The translations under genes were made by a program, and so were the position numbers. A stretch of 64,000 bases of DNA. It comes from Pyrenochaeta sp. MPI-SDFR-AT-0127. Lineage: Eukaryota; Ascomycota; Dothideomycetes; Pleosporales; Cucurbitariaceae. Shown here in pieces: positions 32,118 through 44,182 of the stretch. The first letter of the stretch is position 1, and each line of letters begins with the position of its first letter. Location: the NCBI GenBank assembly GCA_020747015.1, contig JAGTJM010000037.1:124001-188000 (forward strand), written 5' to 3'. The notes below the pieces were generated by a model. It ran no database searches. It was not told the origin of the DNA and saw only the letters and a program-made list of their open reading frames with translations.

Positions 32118-34796
32118 ATGAAGTCATTTCTCGTAGTGAGCCTCTTGTTGGCGACGGCTGCGGCTTTTCCTCAGCATATTCACAGGCGGCAAAACGAAAC
32201 ACTCCCCACCTTGTCTACTGTTCGCATTCGACTCAACCCAGCCGCGGTCCGCGATTCTGGTGAGACCGACTTTACAACCTGGACCGTACCCAATGCTGCA
32301 TCGTCCACCTTTAATGGGGGCAATGGCACCACTGTTTCATGTACGAAAACTTTCTTTACACACAAGAGTCCCTACATAGGTACTTCTAGAGCACCTCGTA
32401 GTCATTGGACCCAAGTGATTCCTAAACGTCATACAAAGATCACGAGTACATAGAAGATGCACTCTCAACCTTGAGCCTTTTTCCTACTTCGCCTATGTAC
32501 AACCTTACTGATTCTATACTTAGACACTCTCTCTGTCCCAAGTGGTAAATTGAATGGCAATTCCAACAAAGTCGTATACACGCGTATCATCAGTTCTTTG
32601 GGCGAGCGCGTCATTGCCGAGGGATTGTCCACCAAGAATGACAATGGGGATAATGTTGGAGGAGTTCCAATCAAACTAAGCATCTCTGGCCTTTCAGAGG
32701 GCAAGCACTCACTCTTGACATGGCACAACGCATGGGACAAGCTTACCGCTGTGGCTGCTCTGACTGTCACTGCAGATGGAAAAGAGGCTGCTACAGGTGT
32801 GAAGCAGACTGTACGTGCAGACAATATCTGGGAGTCTGCTGCATCATACATAACGTTTACCGCGACTGCTGGTAAAGCTGTTGAGATCGTGTACACACCA
32901 GACAGCAGTGGCGACGGCCGAGTATTTCTGAACGGATTTGAAGTTGATGGCCCAGCTCTGGAAAACCAAATCAGCTTCCCCTCTCCAGCTCATCGTGATG
33001 AGAGGGTTGCAATTGGGGGTAACAGCACTGGAGTAACGGCTTCTTGGAGAGCGGCCAGAGCCGAAAGTGTCACGTACAACGTGTACCTCGGGACGTCGAC
33101 TACCAAACTCCAGAGTGTCGCCACAGGTTTGTCGGCGACTACGGCCACGCTCTCTGGACTGAATACCCAAGACACGTTTTACTGGCGCATCGATGTCGTC
33201 TCTGGGTCTACGACATACATTGGCCGTGTTTTCATGTTTCGTGGCGCTCAGCTCGCTTTCCCTGGTGCTGAAGGGTACGGTCGCTTTGCCCGCGGTGGGA
33301 GAGGAGGAAAGGTGGTTCACGTCACATCTCTCGAGGACACTGAGGCGGAAGGTACTCTTCGGTATGCCCTGACCAAAGCTACGGGTCCCCGTACAATCGT
33401 CTTTGATGTTGGCGGTGTCATTACCACGAAGTCCCGGATGTCGGTCAATGGCCAGTACATCACATTGGCCGGGCAAACTGCTCCTGGAAAGGGAATAGTG
33501 GTTCAAGGTCACCCTCTTGGTCTCACTGGCGCTACGGATATTATTTTCAGACATATTCGTGTGCGCCCCGGTACAGTCTCCGGCCAGACTATCGATGGCA
33601 TGGGAATGCAAGGATCAAATCACGCCATCTTCGACCGTTGTAGCCTGGGTTGGACGATCGATGAATCGTTCTCCTCCCGTGCTGCATATAATATTACCTT
33701 CCAGCGCAGCATGATCAGCGAGCCGCTCAACATCGCAGGGCACAAGAATTACCCCAACGGAACTGCCCACGGCTATGCCGCCTCAATTGGGGGTGACGTA
33801 GGCTCATTTCATCATAACCTGATTGCGCATGCTGAAGGTCGAAGCTGGAGTATGGCTGGCGGTCTCGATAACAACGCGTTTTTCGCCGGGAAGTTAGACA
33901 TTCGAAACAACGTTGTCTACAACTTTGGTGGCCGCGTAACTGACGGTGGAACTCACCAAGGCCAGTTTGTTAACAACCTGTACAAGCAAGGGCCAGCGTC
34001 AACACTCACCTACGCCTTGCGAGCTCAATACGAGGACGACCTTCCAGGTACACAGCAGTACTACTGTGCAGGCAACGCGATGCCAGGCGTCTTCGATCAG
34101 GATTCTGAGCAGTATGTTGGTGATGGTACGGGCAAGACCAAGAACGTAGCGTGTTACGCAGACGTGACAATTGAAGGCGCCAAGTACCAAAAGTTTGTCG
34201 ATGCGCCATTCTTCGAAAGCCACGTCGACACGCAAACTGCTACCGAAGCATACAAGATCGTTCTTAGTGACAGTGGCGCGAGCCAGCCAGTGCAAGATGA
34301 TCATGACAGGCGCATCGTGAAAGAGACTGTTCAAGGTACAGCAACTTATACAGGCAGCGTAGGCAAGAAGAAGGGCATCATTGACAACCCTGCCGACGTC
34401 GGCGGTCTCGAAAGTTTCCCTACAGCAACTCGTCCCGCAACCTGGGATGCGAATGGGGATGGCATTGCGGATTGGTGGGATGGCTCGGTTGGAACAGAAG
34501 GGTATACGCCTCTCGAGGGTTATCTCAACTTCATGGCTGATCCTCATGCGTTCGTTGCTCCTGCTGGATCAATAGAGATAGACTTAGGTGCTCTTGCTGC
34601 TGGATTTACCGAGCCATCATTCACCGTTACTGGTGCTAAAATAGGCTCTGTTACTGTTTCCGGCTCCACCGCTACCTATACAGCAAAGGAAACCGGTGTT
34701 GAACGGCTAGTTGTTTCGATAGAGGATAGTGGAGGAAGTCGGTGGTCGAGGACATTTGGAGTTGCAGTCTTTGACGGAGCTGATGATTTGGAGTAG
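32118..34796 (+). CDS. Secreted pectate-lyase-like beta-helix protein
   Basis: Two exons: 32118-32340 and 32524-34796, giving 831 aa; the 183-nt intron is unusually long here and could hide a small exon. A signal peptide (MKSFLVVSLLLATAAAFP) is followed by a dibasic HRRQ site. Residues about 60-190 form a Thr/Ser-rich N-terminal domain; residues about 200-270 look like a fibronectin-III-type module (VTASWRAA, TFYWRIDVV). Then comes the pectate-lyase core: AFPGAEGYGRFARGGRGG, GTLRYAL, ITLAGQTAPGKGI, IIFRHIRVRPG and DRCSLGWTIDE, a right-handed parallel beta-helix of the polysaccharide lyase 1 type. A segment WDANGDGIADWW resembles a calcium-binding dockerin-like or thrombospondin-3-like motif. 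It should cleave or bind plant pectin outside the cell. The layout resembles bacterial PL1 proteins, but transfer is only a possibility. Confidence 0.82.
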
Positions 34797-35319
34797 GGAG
34801 GAGGCAAGTACTTGACTTTGGAACTTTCCTACATGGAAATAGACCTACGACAAGAAGACTTTGTGTGTTTCGATGTACATATATATATTCCTGTACATAT
34901 TTGAAACCACCATGATTATGCTCAGGTCTCTCGAGAGTTGTATGATCAAGCGAGCGTACAACTGGAAGAGTGCAAGGGAGTGATGTCACATTACATGAGC
35001 TCGTGATTGGAGTCCCCGAAGTGTCGCAACAGCACCTCACCCCTCACAAATACTGCCACAGTACCTCTTGCCTCTTGATTCAATTCTGTCCCAGTCGATG
35101 GGATGCCTGTACACTATGTGTCAGATGCGAGACTATGACCCTGTGTGTTGGCTTCATCATGATGTCAGGATCAAAACTAGCCTCTTGCTACCACTAAGGA
35201 CATTGCTACAATATGACAACATACCGCGAAATGAGTGCAACGACCTTTGAAAACCTTATTTTGTAACATCTCAAGCCTTCTTTAATCAAAGCCTTGCAAA
35301 TCACTACCAGCAATTTAAG
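34797..35319. other. Intergenic, no gene recognised
   Basis: A 523-bp spacer with a short TA run near 34879 after the pectate-lyase-like gene. No supported reading frame. Confidence 0.5.
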
Positions 35320-35938
35320 ATGCCCCGAATCATGGCACCACCCCCTTCTGGCGAGTTTCAAGTCGTCCTCTCGAAGCCGTTCTCTGGTACGTCATGTGTG
35401 CATCGGGTGAAATCCAAGATGCATACGGTCATATACTGATCATTTCCAGGCGCTCCAACATTCCAGATCGAAGTCATCGGTGAGCCAAACCGCCCTGCAA
35501 GCATCCGCCAAACACAGTACAATGGCAGCGCAAAGTCATCGGAGAAGAAAGGTGACGTGCCCCAGTAAGTCTCTCACAATGATATGCTACCCTGCAGAAT
35601 CTCCAAAGGCCTTGTGCTCGACATCCCCTCAGAATACACACCATTGCTGTGGATATCTTGCAGCCGCTTGTTGACCAACCCTCAGGGATGATGTCCGCGA
35701 ACTCATATCCCTCATCTCCGAGCTCCGCGGCTTCCCTTCCCACGAATCGAAAGACATTTACGGCCGCGATGTGAAGCTAGACTTTGCTACTCTTGAGATT
35801 CAGTGGAGTAATCAGGAGGACGACCCCGTCGCTGCTGGGGGCGAGCTTGCAGGAGAGCAGAAGGACGACTTTAAACGAATTGCGGATAGTATTGAAGCGC
35901 TCGGGAGACAATTCGCTAAGCAGGATTCTGCTGTTTGA
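35320..35938 (+). CDS. Small conserved-looking protein, function unknown
   Basis: Three exons: 35320-35386, 35450-35564, 35686-35938, giving 144 aa. The second intron (121 nt) was chosen because it joins GDVPQ to DDVRELISLISELRG in frame and has a TTGACC branch-like site before its acceptor; a nearer acceptor at 35605-35610 leads to a stop. The N-terminus is proline-rich (MAPPPSGEFQVVLSKPF), the middle short and charged, and the C-terminus likely helical (FKRIADSIEALGRQFAKQD). I do not recognise the family. It lies between the pectate-lyase-like gene and phospholipase D, with no functional hint from context. Confidence 0.6.
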
Positions 35939-36483
35939 GAAGTTATGTTTAGCATGTAGATGACAAGTCGGAGTGTAGTCAGCCGAGAAAATCGGAGATT
36001 TGCGAGGCCATAGTAGTATGAGATTGTCGTGATTCATCTCAACGGCTTGCCCTAATTATTATTCTACAATCAGTTCTAGCATGTAAAACAACTCGTAGAC
36101 AGCAAAAAAATGATGAAAGGTGAAGTGGTGGTTCGTCAGCTAAACAAAGCTGACAGAATGTTAAAATCTAATGGACAGGACTGGTAGCATATGAACAAAC
36201 ACAACATATCAGCAGAAAAAGCTTTCAATTACACCATTCGGTTGCGGGGGGAGAATGTGAAGTTAAAGGAAAGTCGGATAGCATGGATTGACGGTAGCAG
36301 ATTCAACCTCCTGAGCGCAGGAAGGATAGCAGAAAAAATAATCTCAAACACACACCACAAGACCAGTGCAACAAACCAAGGTATCCTAGCAACAATAACA
36401 ACAAGAACCACATTAGACATTCATCCCAGACAAGACACCTTTTGACTCCGACAATCGTGTCAATTCCTCATAGATCCCCACTT
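35939..36483. other. Intergenic between convergent genes
   Basis: A 545-bp spacer between the small unknown gene and the phospholipase D gene, 3' end to 3' end. Nothing recognised. Confidence 0.5.
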
Positions 36484-39084
36484 TTACGTGTAGACACTCT
36501 CCGTGAACTTGTTCACTTGCAATCCCTTCTCGGCCAACTCCGCGTTCTCCAGGAATCTCAATGACATCCATACCAGATGGCCCTTTATTCTGTCCAATTC
36601 CTGTCTGATTTCCTTCACCGGTCGGACCTTGTCATACAAATGGCCTTGTTTGTGGTCCTTGTCAGCCTTTGGATTTGGCGTAAACGCATCATAGTCGTCA
36701 AATGTGCGGATATTGTCATCGGGATCGGCGTGGAAAAGAGAGCGGAAGACTTCTGTGTTGACGGTCGCACGCTCACACCAAGTGTCCCACAATTTGGATG
36801 AGAGAGGATCGGATACAAAATCCGCTTCTGGGCCGGGCATGTGGTCGTTGGGGGAGTTTTCACCAGGCGGCTGCGCATTGGGGTCTTCTGAGCCGTCGAG
36901 GGTTTGCGGGGGAAGCAAACCAAGGTGTTCACGCCACAGACTACTCCGAAGCTCGTGAGCAAGACGTGCGGCTTTGTAAGGCTGGCCATCCATTTGGATC
37001 TCGACTTCGTCGCGATCCTGCAGAACAATGGCGATCTCCGAGTCGTGGAACCCGAGTTGCGAACGATCATTAATGTTAGAAGAGCCACAGATGACGTATT
37101 TCTCGTCGACGATGCAGAGTTTGGCGTGAATGTAGAGTTCTTCCTGGAAGAAATGTTGCTTTTCTTCTTCTGGATCGCCCTCCCATTCCTCGTTACTGGG
37201 CTTCTTGTCATTCAGCATGGCATCGTCTGCGATCGAGTCCGGGTCGATAATGCCACCTTGATCGCCCAGGCCAACATCTTCTTGCTCTCCAGCAAACTTC
37301 TTCCTCAACTCAGCTGCATGTCGTCGTGCCTCCTCTCCGCTTTGCTCAAGCGGAGCCTCCAATTCTTCAATTTCAGCTTCCTCGAGGTCCATGTAAGACA
37401 TGCCAGATTGCTCTTCGCGCTTCTTAAGTGTGGGAGTAATGTTGATGCGATCGTATGAGCGGAGATTGAAGAAGAAGATGTACTTTTCTGGGTCCACTCC
37501 TTCAGCCTTGATTCGCTCGAATATGCTTTCCTCCCCTCGGCAGATACTCTTGAACTGGTAATCCATGATGGCTCTTGTGCCTGCTGCAGCATTTTCTCGA
37601 AGATCTCCAGCGAAACCTGGCACTGCTGGAATGATGATGATGATTTTGAAATTGCGCCCTTCTTTTGCGGCCGTTACAATCGCATGAACCATGGCAGCGC
37701 CTATCTGATTGTGGACTGCATTTTCGTCACGCTTGGTAGTTGCCGTAATGAAAAATTGATTTTCAATGTACACGTAGTGTTGGGCATTGCGAATGAGTTC
37801 ACAGTAGGCATTCTGGATGCTCTGCTCGTGGGGTAGAATTCCCATGCTCCAGTCAGCGCTACTGCGAACGATCTGAGCATGTACAGAACCGCGATTGTCG
37901 AGATTTTTCGTACTGAGTTGCGTTAGCGGGTGATGGGTGTACCCGCCCACTGGGAATTTGGGTCTTTGCACGCCGACCAGGTCTTCGTCTTCACCTTCTC
38001 GACCCTCTAGGGTGAGCCAATCGTATCTTTCGTCGCGTTTGTATTTGTCACGCTTCATGAAATTCCATCGCAAGACAAAGTGTTCCGCGATGTCGTACAC
38101 TGCCGGGCCAATGACGCCCATGGCAACATCATGCCAGGGCATTCGGCCGTACTCCAGCTTGTTAAGCTTGTTCGATTTCCAGTCCTCGACACCCTCAAAG
38201 TCTAATATACGGTTGTTGTTGAAATCCTGGCCTGGAAAGATCTGGTTCTGAATGCCTGATGGATGTACATCAGCAAGTGGATGCTGCTTATTGTCCCAGC
38301 GTCCGTAACATAGATCCAATCCACCGATGAAGGCCATGGCGTAGTCAATGACAATGAATTTCTCGTGATGCGCCCAGTAGAATGTCATGTCTGAGGCATT
38401 CTCGAAGACATTGTGGTCTGGATGTCTCATGACTTTGATATTTCCATATCCAGGCTCTCCTTCCTCAAACATACCCATGAGGGCTTTTTTGGTATGTTGA
38501 CTGTTGCACGTAAGCGCAGCGGTGACCTTGGCGCGTGTCAGTCACGATAAGTCTCAATTGAGTGAAGGCCTTACCTCCTTGTACACGGAAATGTAGATTT
38601 TAACTCCAGCTTGGGCGCGTCGTTTGAGGATTTGATCCAACCGGAATTTCTGGTTGTAGAAAGGCGGTCGTTTCAAGAATAGTTCAGGGCTGAGCCACCA
38701 ATCCGCAATGTATATTGTCTCTTGCGCTTTTTCCAAAGCCTCGGCAACGGCCCAGAAATAGTCCCTTCCGTCGACATACCATTTCACAATGTTTCCCTCT
38801 CTCTCTGGCGCAAAGCTGGTGAATCGGTGGCTCTCCGCGATCTTACTCCTCTTGTCGTCTGTCTTCTGCTCATGCTCCTCGTCATGGCGATGGTTTGAAT
38901 TGAAGAGGTTTGTGAATTTGCCAACCTTATGCTTTGCATGAACGGCCTTGACGTGGACATCTTTCAATTTGGTCTGATCGAGCTTTTCTTGCACTTCCTG
39001 CAGTTTCTCGCTGGCACGGTGGTTGAAGGGGTGGAAAAGTTTCTCTTTCAGGCCGCGCTTCCCCGCACCGCTTGTGCCAGACAT
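36484..39084 (-). CDS. Phospholipase D
   Basis: Two exons: 39084-38575 and 38526-36484, with a 48-nt intron, giving 850 aa. Two HKD motifs are present: HHEKFIVID in the first half and HAKLCIVDEK followed by GSSNINDRS in the second. IADWWLSPELFL, HPDH and IYIENQFFI-like YVYIENQFFI are family marks. The N-terminus is highly charged (KLKDVHVKAVHAKHKVGKF), possibly membrane-associating, and PX or PH domains are not obvious, unlike yeast Spo14. The enzyme hydrolyses phosphatidylcholine to phosphatidic acid and choline at intracellular membranes. The start is the first ATG of the frame. Confidence 0.92.
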
Positions 39085-39571
39085 GTTTTGGGTACGTGCG
39101 TGCGGATCGCAACGCAAGCAATGCTATGACCTAGAGGCGAGGGGTGTAAAAGAGGCTGAGGAGTGAGGCTTTGCGTTGAGGAGCACTGTCGCGTGTGCAC
39201 TGGGATCTTGTACATCCGTGGGAGACTCACCAAACCTGTATTCACGGTATGGTACTTGGCAGTTTGGACAAGGATAGCGTGATTGCTGCGGGAAGGACGG
39301 ATCACGGGCTCCCATGACATCATATTCTAAGCTGCTTCCGTCCGGTTTGGATGCACCCTCGCCAAAAAGCGATTGCGGCTGACGTTTGACTAGGCAGGGG
39401 CGCATATTTGACCAATGTTGTCGCTGAATCTAAAAATGCAAAACATCCACCAGATATGGCCGATGTGGTGCTGTCGCGTAGCATTCGCCGAGCTCTTGCC
39501 CCTCCATGCACCCCTCGGCAGCTCTTTCCGACCCTTGCACAAACAAGCTTTTCGAGACATGAACCATCAGC

Positions 39572-39586
39572 CCCCCCCCCCCCCCC
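39572..39586. repeat. Homopolymer C tract
   Basis: Fifteen consecutive C residues; the length may vary or be misassembled. Confidence 0.8.
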
Positions 39587-40202
39587 ACCAGATTCGAAAT
39601 ACTAGACTCGGGCAAGAGCATCGGTTCTACGAGCTATCAGCCTTTTGGCCGGCTTCAGTGATTACTATGGGTATCTTTTCTTGCGCAATCGAAATATAGC
39701 ATCACACTGCCTTGGCTTGCCTTCTAACTCGTGCATTTACTTTGGGGAAGAAACAAGCTTTCAGCCGTTCAATTCATTACATCTGCAACTCAACCACGAC
39801 AAACACGTAAAGATACAGGTCATAAGTATTGTCTTATGGTGTCACATACACTTCATGGAGAAACACTATTCATAGACCCGCTCTCTGCATACGCGCACAC
39901 TGCTTGACCCACTAGGATCTGTCAACGTCCCCATAGCAAAACTATCAATATCAGCCCCACAGCCAGCCTCTCTAAATCATACGGTTAAAACTCTTAAGCG
40001 GACGGGCACGGTCCGATGCGTTCGCCCAAGTCCCACTTGGTGGCAGCGGGATGTAGGGTTATTCCTCCTTCGATGCAAGTACTGCAAATACCATCATGTT
40101 GAGATCTAGGCCATAACATTCGCTTGAACTCATCACTTTCCCAATTTGCGTAGTGGATAGATTAATTAATAACATATTCAGGCCTTGACGCACAAGCTAC
40201 TC

Positions 40203-40239
40203 AATATATATATATGTGTGTGTGTATGTGTATGTATCA
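40203..40239. repeat. TA/TG microsatellite
   Basis: A run of TA dinucleotides passing into TG dinucleotides with two TATG interruptions. Confidence 0.8.
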
Positions 40240-40349
40240 ACCTCGCTCCGTGTCGTAGCACTGGATCGGATTTCTAAGCTTGACGATCGACGTGTATACT
40301 GTCAGCCGCTGAGATGAGACCTATATACTATTCTCGCCGAGAATCGCAG

Positions 40350-40408
40350 CATCGTAAACCATCAATCGTAAATCAAGAATCGTGAATCATAAATCGTAAA
40401 CTCGTAGA
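40350..40408. repeat. Imperfect AATCGTAAATC-type direct repeats
   Basis: Four to five degenerate copies of a unit close to ATCGTAAATCA (for example ATCGTAAACC, ATCGTAAATC, ATCGTGAATC, ATCGTAAACT) in tandem. Origin unknown. Confidence 0.6.
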
Positions 40409-40614
40409 ACAAGGTCTTGGTAATCCAAATCAGCTGGCTGAGCAGGGTACTGCAATCAGCAATCAAATGGAGGGGAGTGTCATAATGCTTCAACAAAGGC
40501 TTCGCGAGTGTCCAATGCTCTGTTGGTCCTCGAGAGCATATTGTAGCCGAAGAATTCGCCGATTCTCAAAGCCAAGACTCCTCTGTCCTCGTGAAGGGTC
40601 GTTCTCAAGCTCAC

Positions 40615-41887
40615 TTACACAACCACCGGCCAACCATTTTGGATGTCGAGATAGTTGTACCCGAATAGAAACTGGTCAGCATTATAACCGACGCTTGGAC
40701 GCACTATAATTCCATTAGATGTTAAACTGATGGCAATGAACATTATACTCACCATAATGATAATACATCACTGTCCGCCCAGTCTCTGGATGTACCATAA
40801 CATCCTGCCCTCCAGGCGCGTAGATATCTCCGTGACTTGCAAGAATCGTAGTCCCTCCGCTTTCTGTGAGACAATTCTTGCCCTCTTTGTCAAAGTAGGG
40901 TCCGGTAATCGATTGGGAGCGGCAGACGGCGATGTGATACTCATCGCCAGGCGGCACGGTATTGTTCTCCATCCTGCAACACTGGCCTACGGAGAACAAA
41001 ATGAAATACAAGTCCCCAAATTTGTGCATGGTTGCGCCCTCCACGACAGCAAAGTTGGCAGTTGTGTTGCGGATGATGTTCGTGATATCATTTTCCTGAC
41101 CACCCCACGCCACCAAGTGTCGATGGTCGTTCAACTCAACCTGCTGGATACCGCTCCAATAACTACCAAAGGTGAAGTAGATGGGGCTTTTGAGATTTTC
41201 CTGGAAGACGTGCGGGTCGATGAGATTGTACCGCTCGTTCTGTGGAAACCCAACTGCGCCATGGTCTGTCCACGTGCCTGGCGCCAGGGATTTGGAGGTT
41301 GCCACCCCGATCTCAGAGTGATGAGAGTAGATATAGGAAACAGAATAATGGCAGTAATAGAGATTGTCTCTCTTGGATATCGAAGGAGCCTGGTGTTGTT
41401 AGCGGGGAGATACTGCTAAAAGGCTTCAGCGTGCGACGAATAGAACGCATACCCAAATATCCTGATCATTTCGAATGAAGATCTTGGTACCATTATGAAG
41501 CAAAGCGCCCCGATAAGTCCATGGTCCACTCAACGAAGGCGCAGTAGCAACTGCTATGTTACCACTGGTCGAGAATCTCCAATAAATACCATTCTCGTAA
41601 AAAATACTCGGGTCATGAATCCAAGAGCAATTCCCATGACAAGGCTCTGGCTCTGGGTAATGGCCTGAAACGGACGGCCTCCCATGTGCTTGCGGGTCGG
41701 GAAGCGGTTGTGGTTGTGGTTGAGGGTGTGCCACGGGTCCTGGTACCGGGGAACCTTGGGCACCTTGAAGAAGTAGAGGGAGGAAAGTAGCACTCGTAAT
41801 AATGAGCGATATTAGGAGTGCGGAAGTAAATCTCGTAATGTCCGAATCGCGAAGAAAGGAAGTAGAGCTCATAAATTTTCCGATCAT
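40615..41887 (-). CDS. GH43 arabinan endo-1,5-alpha-L-arabinosidase, secreted or membrane-anchored
   Basis: Three exons: 41887-41453, 41389-40753, 40703-40615, giving 386 aa. After a short N-terminus there is one hydrophobic segment (ALLISLIITSATFLPLLL, about residues 25-42), then a proline-rich linker, then the GH43 five-blade propeller: CSWIHDPSIF with the catalytic base Asp, WAPSIS, LIDPHVF, VEGATMHKFGDLYFI with the acid Glu, and YAPGGQDV. The last exon gives YYHYVRPSVGYNADQ and NGWPVV, the usual end of arabinanases; stopping at 40715 would lose it. The enzyme degrades the arabinan side chains of pectin, which fits the nearby pectate-lyase-like gene. The hydrophobic segment is internal enough to be a signal anchor rather than a cleaved signal peptide. 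Confidence 0.88.
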
Positions 41888-43214
41888 GTTAAAGTGCGTT
41901 AAGAGAAGTGAATAATTGCAAGAAAGTAAAGAAAGCAAGACAGAAGAGAGTAGAGTTGATATACAAGTAAGTGATGGTAATAAAAAAAAGTAACCAAGTC
42001 ACGCTGCCAGCTACTTCAAAGTCTGCTGCGTTTGCAGCCCAAAGTCATCAGACCCTCAGGTGGGCCTCCAACGCCAGCGATACAATAGCAGACTTGAATG
42101 GGTAAACCCGCTGACCGTGACTGGATCATTTGCGGATCTTAGGATAGGGTACAGAATGGTTGGATTATATGTGTTTTATTGGCTACCTCAAAGTTCCGTG
42201 TAACCCATGCGTAGGCTAGTCGTGCTGGCCAAGGCTTTACCCTCCATGATGTGGAGTAGAATGTGGCATCAGAGTATAGTCATATGCTCCATTTTGAACC
42301 TCTCATATTTCACTCCTATTGTCCGGCGGTGAGAAGCTGATGGTAATGGTCAGCTAGGCTTTAATGTAAGTGTACTGGTCATGCGTCCCAGGGAGAGTGC
42401 TGTGCGCCATCGTATAGACCACTTTTGATTCGAGCCGGAATGAATATCGCCTCGCGGACTCAAAGATCCGACTGGCATAGGCCTGTGACGCGGGGACATT
42501 GTAAAGCGTGCAGGGGTGGGCCAACTCTGGTATGTCCCTCGGGTCGTTCGAGTCATATATTATTGGTGCCCGTCTTGTAGCTGTTAATTGGTAGCCCACC
42601 ATTTGCCAAGTGTTTTTGGTATGTGATTTTCTTGTAACAGAAGTGAGACAGTGTGCAATGGTGTTATGGTTAGCCCATTTTTTAACCGCCTTTCCGCTAA
42701 GTATAACAAGGCCAACTCGTCGTGTATGCAGCGATATTGAGACGTAATGACTTTAGTCACTGGTCCTGGAACTCTGCGTGATCATGAGACATAAGGTGGA
42801 GCCATGTTCGAGTCAATTCTTCCGCTTAGAGCGCAACGTGGCTGCGGTTACAGCATCATCCTTGTGTTACAGAAGGCCAGCTCACAACTAGGATTACTGT
42901 TTTGGGGGTTCTGGTCTACATTCTACTGCAGTCGACAGCATTCAGGTTCCCTTCAAGGGTCGTTTCGTTTCTCGATCAGTGCGCACAAAGATGTTCGAAG
43001 ACGCTAGCTTGGGCATAGTTACTTATATTTGTAGTGATATCCAAGGATCTGATAAGGCTGAAGCGAAGGCTGAAATGGGCGTGGAGACTTGCTTCGGAAA
43101 AGGCTTTGTTTGAGGCTAAGAGGTTGTGCAAAGATGCATATACAATACTCGTTTTGTTGTATACCTGCCTTTTTTGTCCGGTTCAGGCCTTGTACAAGTC
43201 ACTAGCTGAAAAAC
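41888..43214. other. Long intergenic region, no convincing gene
   Basis: About 1.3 kb upstream of the arabinanase gene and downstream of the SDR. An 82-codon minus-strand frame at 42354-42602 has no homology that I recognise and no flanking exon. Confidence 0.5.
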
Positions 43215-44182
43215 CTAGCTGGGCACTGTGTAACCATCGACGTCAGTGCTATTGCTCCATTTCTCAAACTTCTTTACACTTTCACTGTAGGCATCTAGCT
43301 TTTTATTGATGTTGGTATAACTAAAGCAAACGAGCAGAATCAGTGCATGTCTCTTATGTAGTTTAACTATCAGATTTTACTTACGCATCAGTGCCGACTA
43401 CACATCGAATTGGCGGGTCATCCATGGTAGCCAAATCGTAGAAAACTTTGGCACCCTTGGCTGGATCGCCAGCTTGAGTGTGATGGCGAGCTTGTGCATT
43501 TTTCTTTGCGTCAATATGATCGTACGCTGGATTCGAAACTTCGCCGAAGTCCATGCTGCGGCCGGACCAGTCTGTTCGAAAACCACCAGGCTCGATACAC
43601 GTGAACTTGATACCCCACTCAGGCTTCACTTCCTTGGATATTGCTTCTGTGAATCCCTCCACTGCCCACTTACTGGCACAGTAAATGGAGAAGTTGGGAA
43701 CACCTGTTGCAAGTCAGCAATGTGCAGTGGAATGATTGTACCTAGAGGTAGTGCATACCAAGCTGGCCACCTATGGAGGTGATTTGCTGAATGACTCCCC
43801 CAGTCTTTAAATCTCGCATGGTCTCCATCGCCTTCCTTGTCACATCAACAAGCCCAAAAAAGTTGATTTCCATTTGCTGCCGGATCTGATGATCCGACAA
43901 GGTCTCGAAAGGACCACTGAGACCATAGCCTGCGTTATTAACAACAACATCTACACGCTTGAATTTCTTGATTGCGGCATCGAAGGCTTGGTCAATCGAG
44001 TCTTTTTTCGTCACGTCGAGGTCGGTAAGAAGACTGTTCGATTCATTGGCGCCATCGAATGACAGTTTTGAGCTGTTGCGAGCAGTAGCGACTACATAGT
44101 CACCATTTTGGAGGACGACTTTGACAAGCTCTTCACCAAAACCAGTGGAGGTGCCTGTAATCAGAAAGACGCGGGGTGCCAT
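43215..44182 (-). CDS. Short-chain dehydrogenase/reductase
   Basis: Three exons: 44182-43759, 43703-43385, 43320-43215, giving 282 aa. It has TGTSTGFG for the cofactor, VVVNNAGYGLSG in the middle, the catalytic Ser in TSIGG, and YCASKWAVEG with Tyr and Lys. After the second exon the frame would stop at once; splicing to 43320 adds KKLDAYSESVKKFEKW, the C-terminal helix usual in this subgroup. It is close to the cluster SDR at 3417 in subgroup but lies outside the bracketed cluster and has no bZIP element in its upstream region that I could find. The substrate is unknown. Confidence 0.87.

Larger units (their letters stand above)
39085..40614. other. Long intergenic region with simple repeats
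   Basis: About 1.5 kb with no supported gene. It contains a run of 15 C at 39572-39586, a TA/TG microsatellite at about 40203-40239 and a patch of imperfect AATCGTAAATC-like repeats at about 40350-40408. It includes the phospholipase D promoter and the arabinanase 3' flank. Confidence 0.55.

Noticed and set aside
42354..42602. 82-codon minus-strand reading frame with an ATG
   Set aside because: It looks faintly protein-like but has no recognisable motif and no flanking exon; too weak to call a gene.
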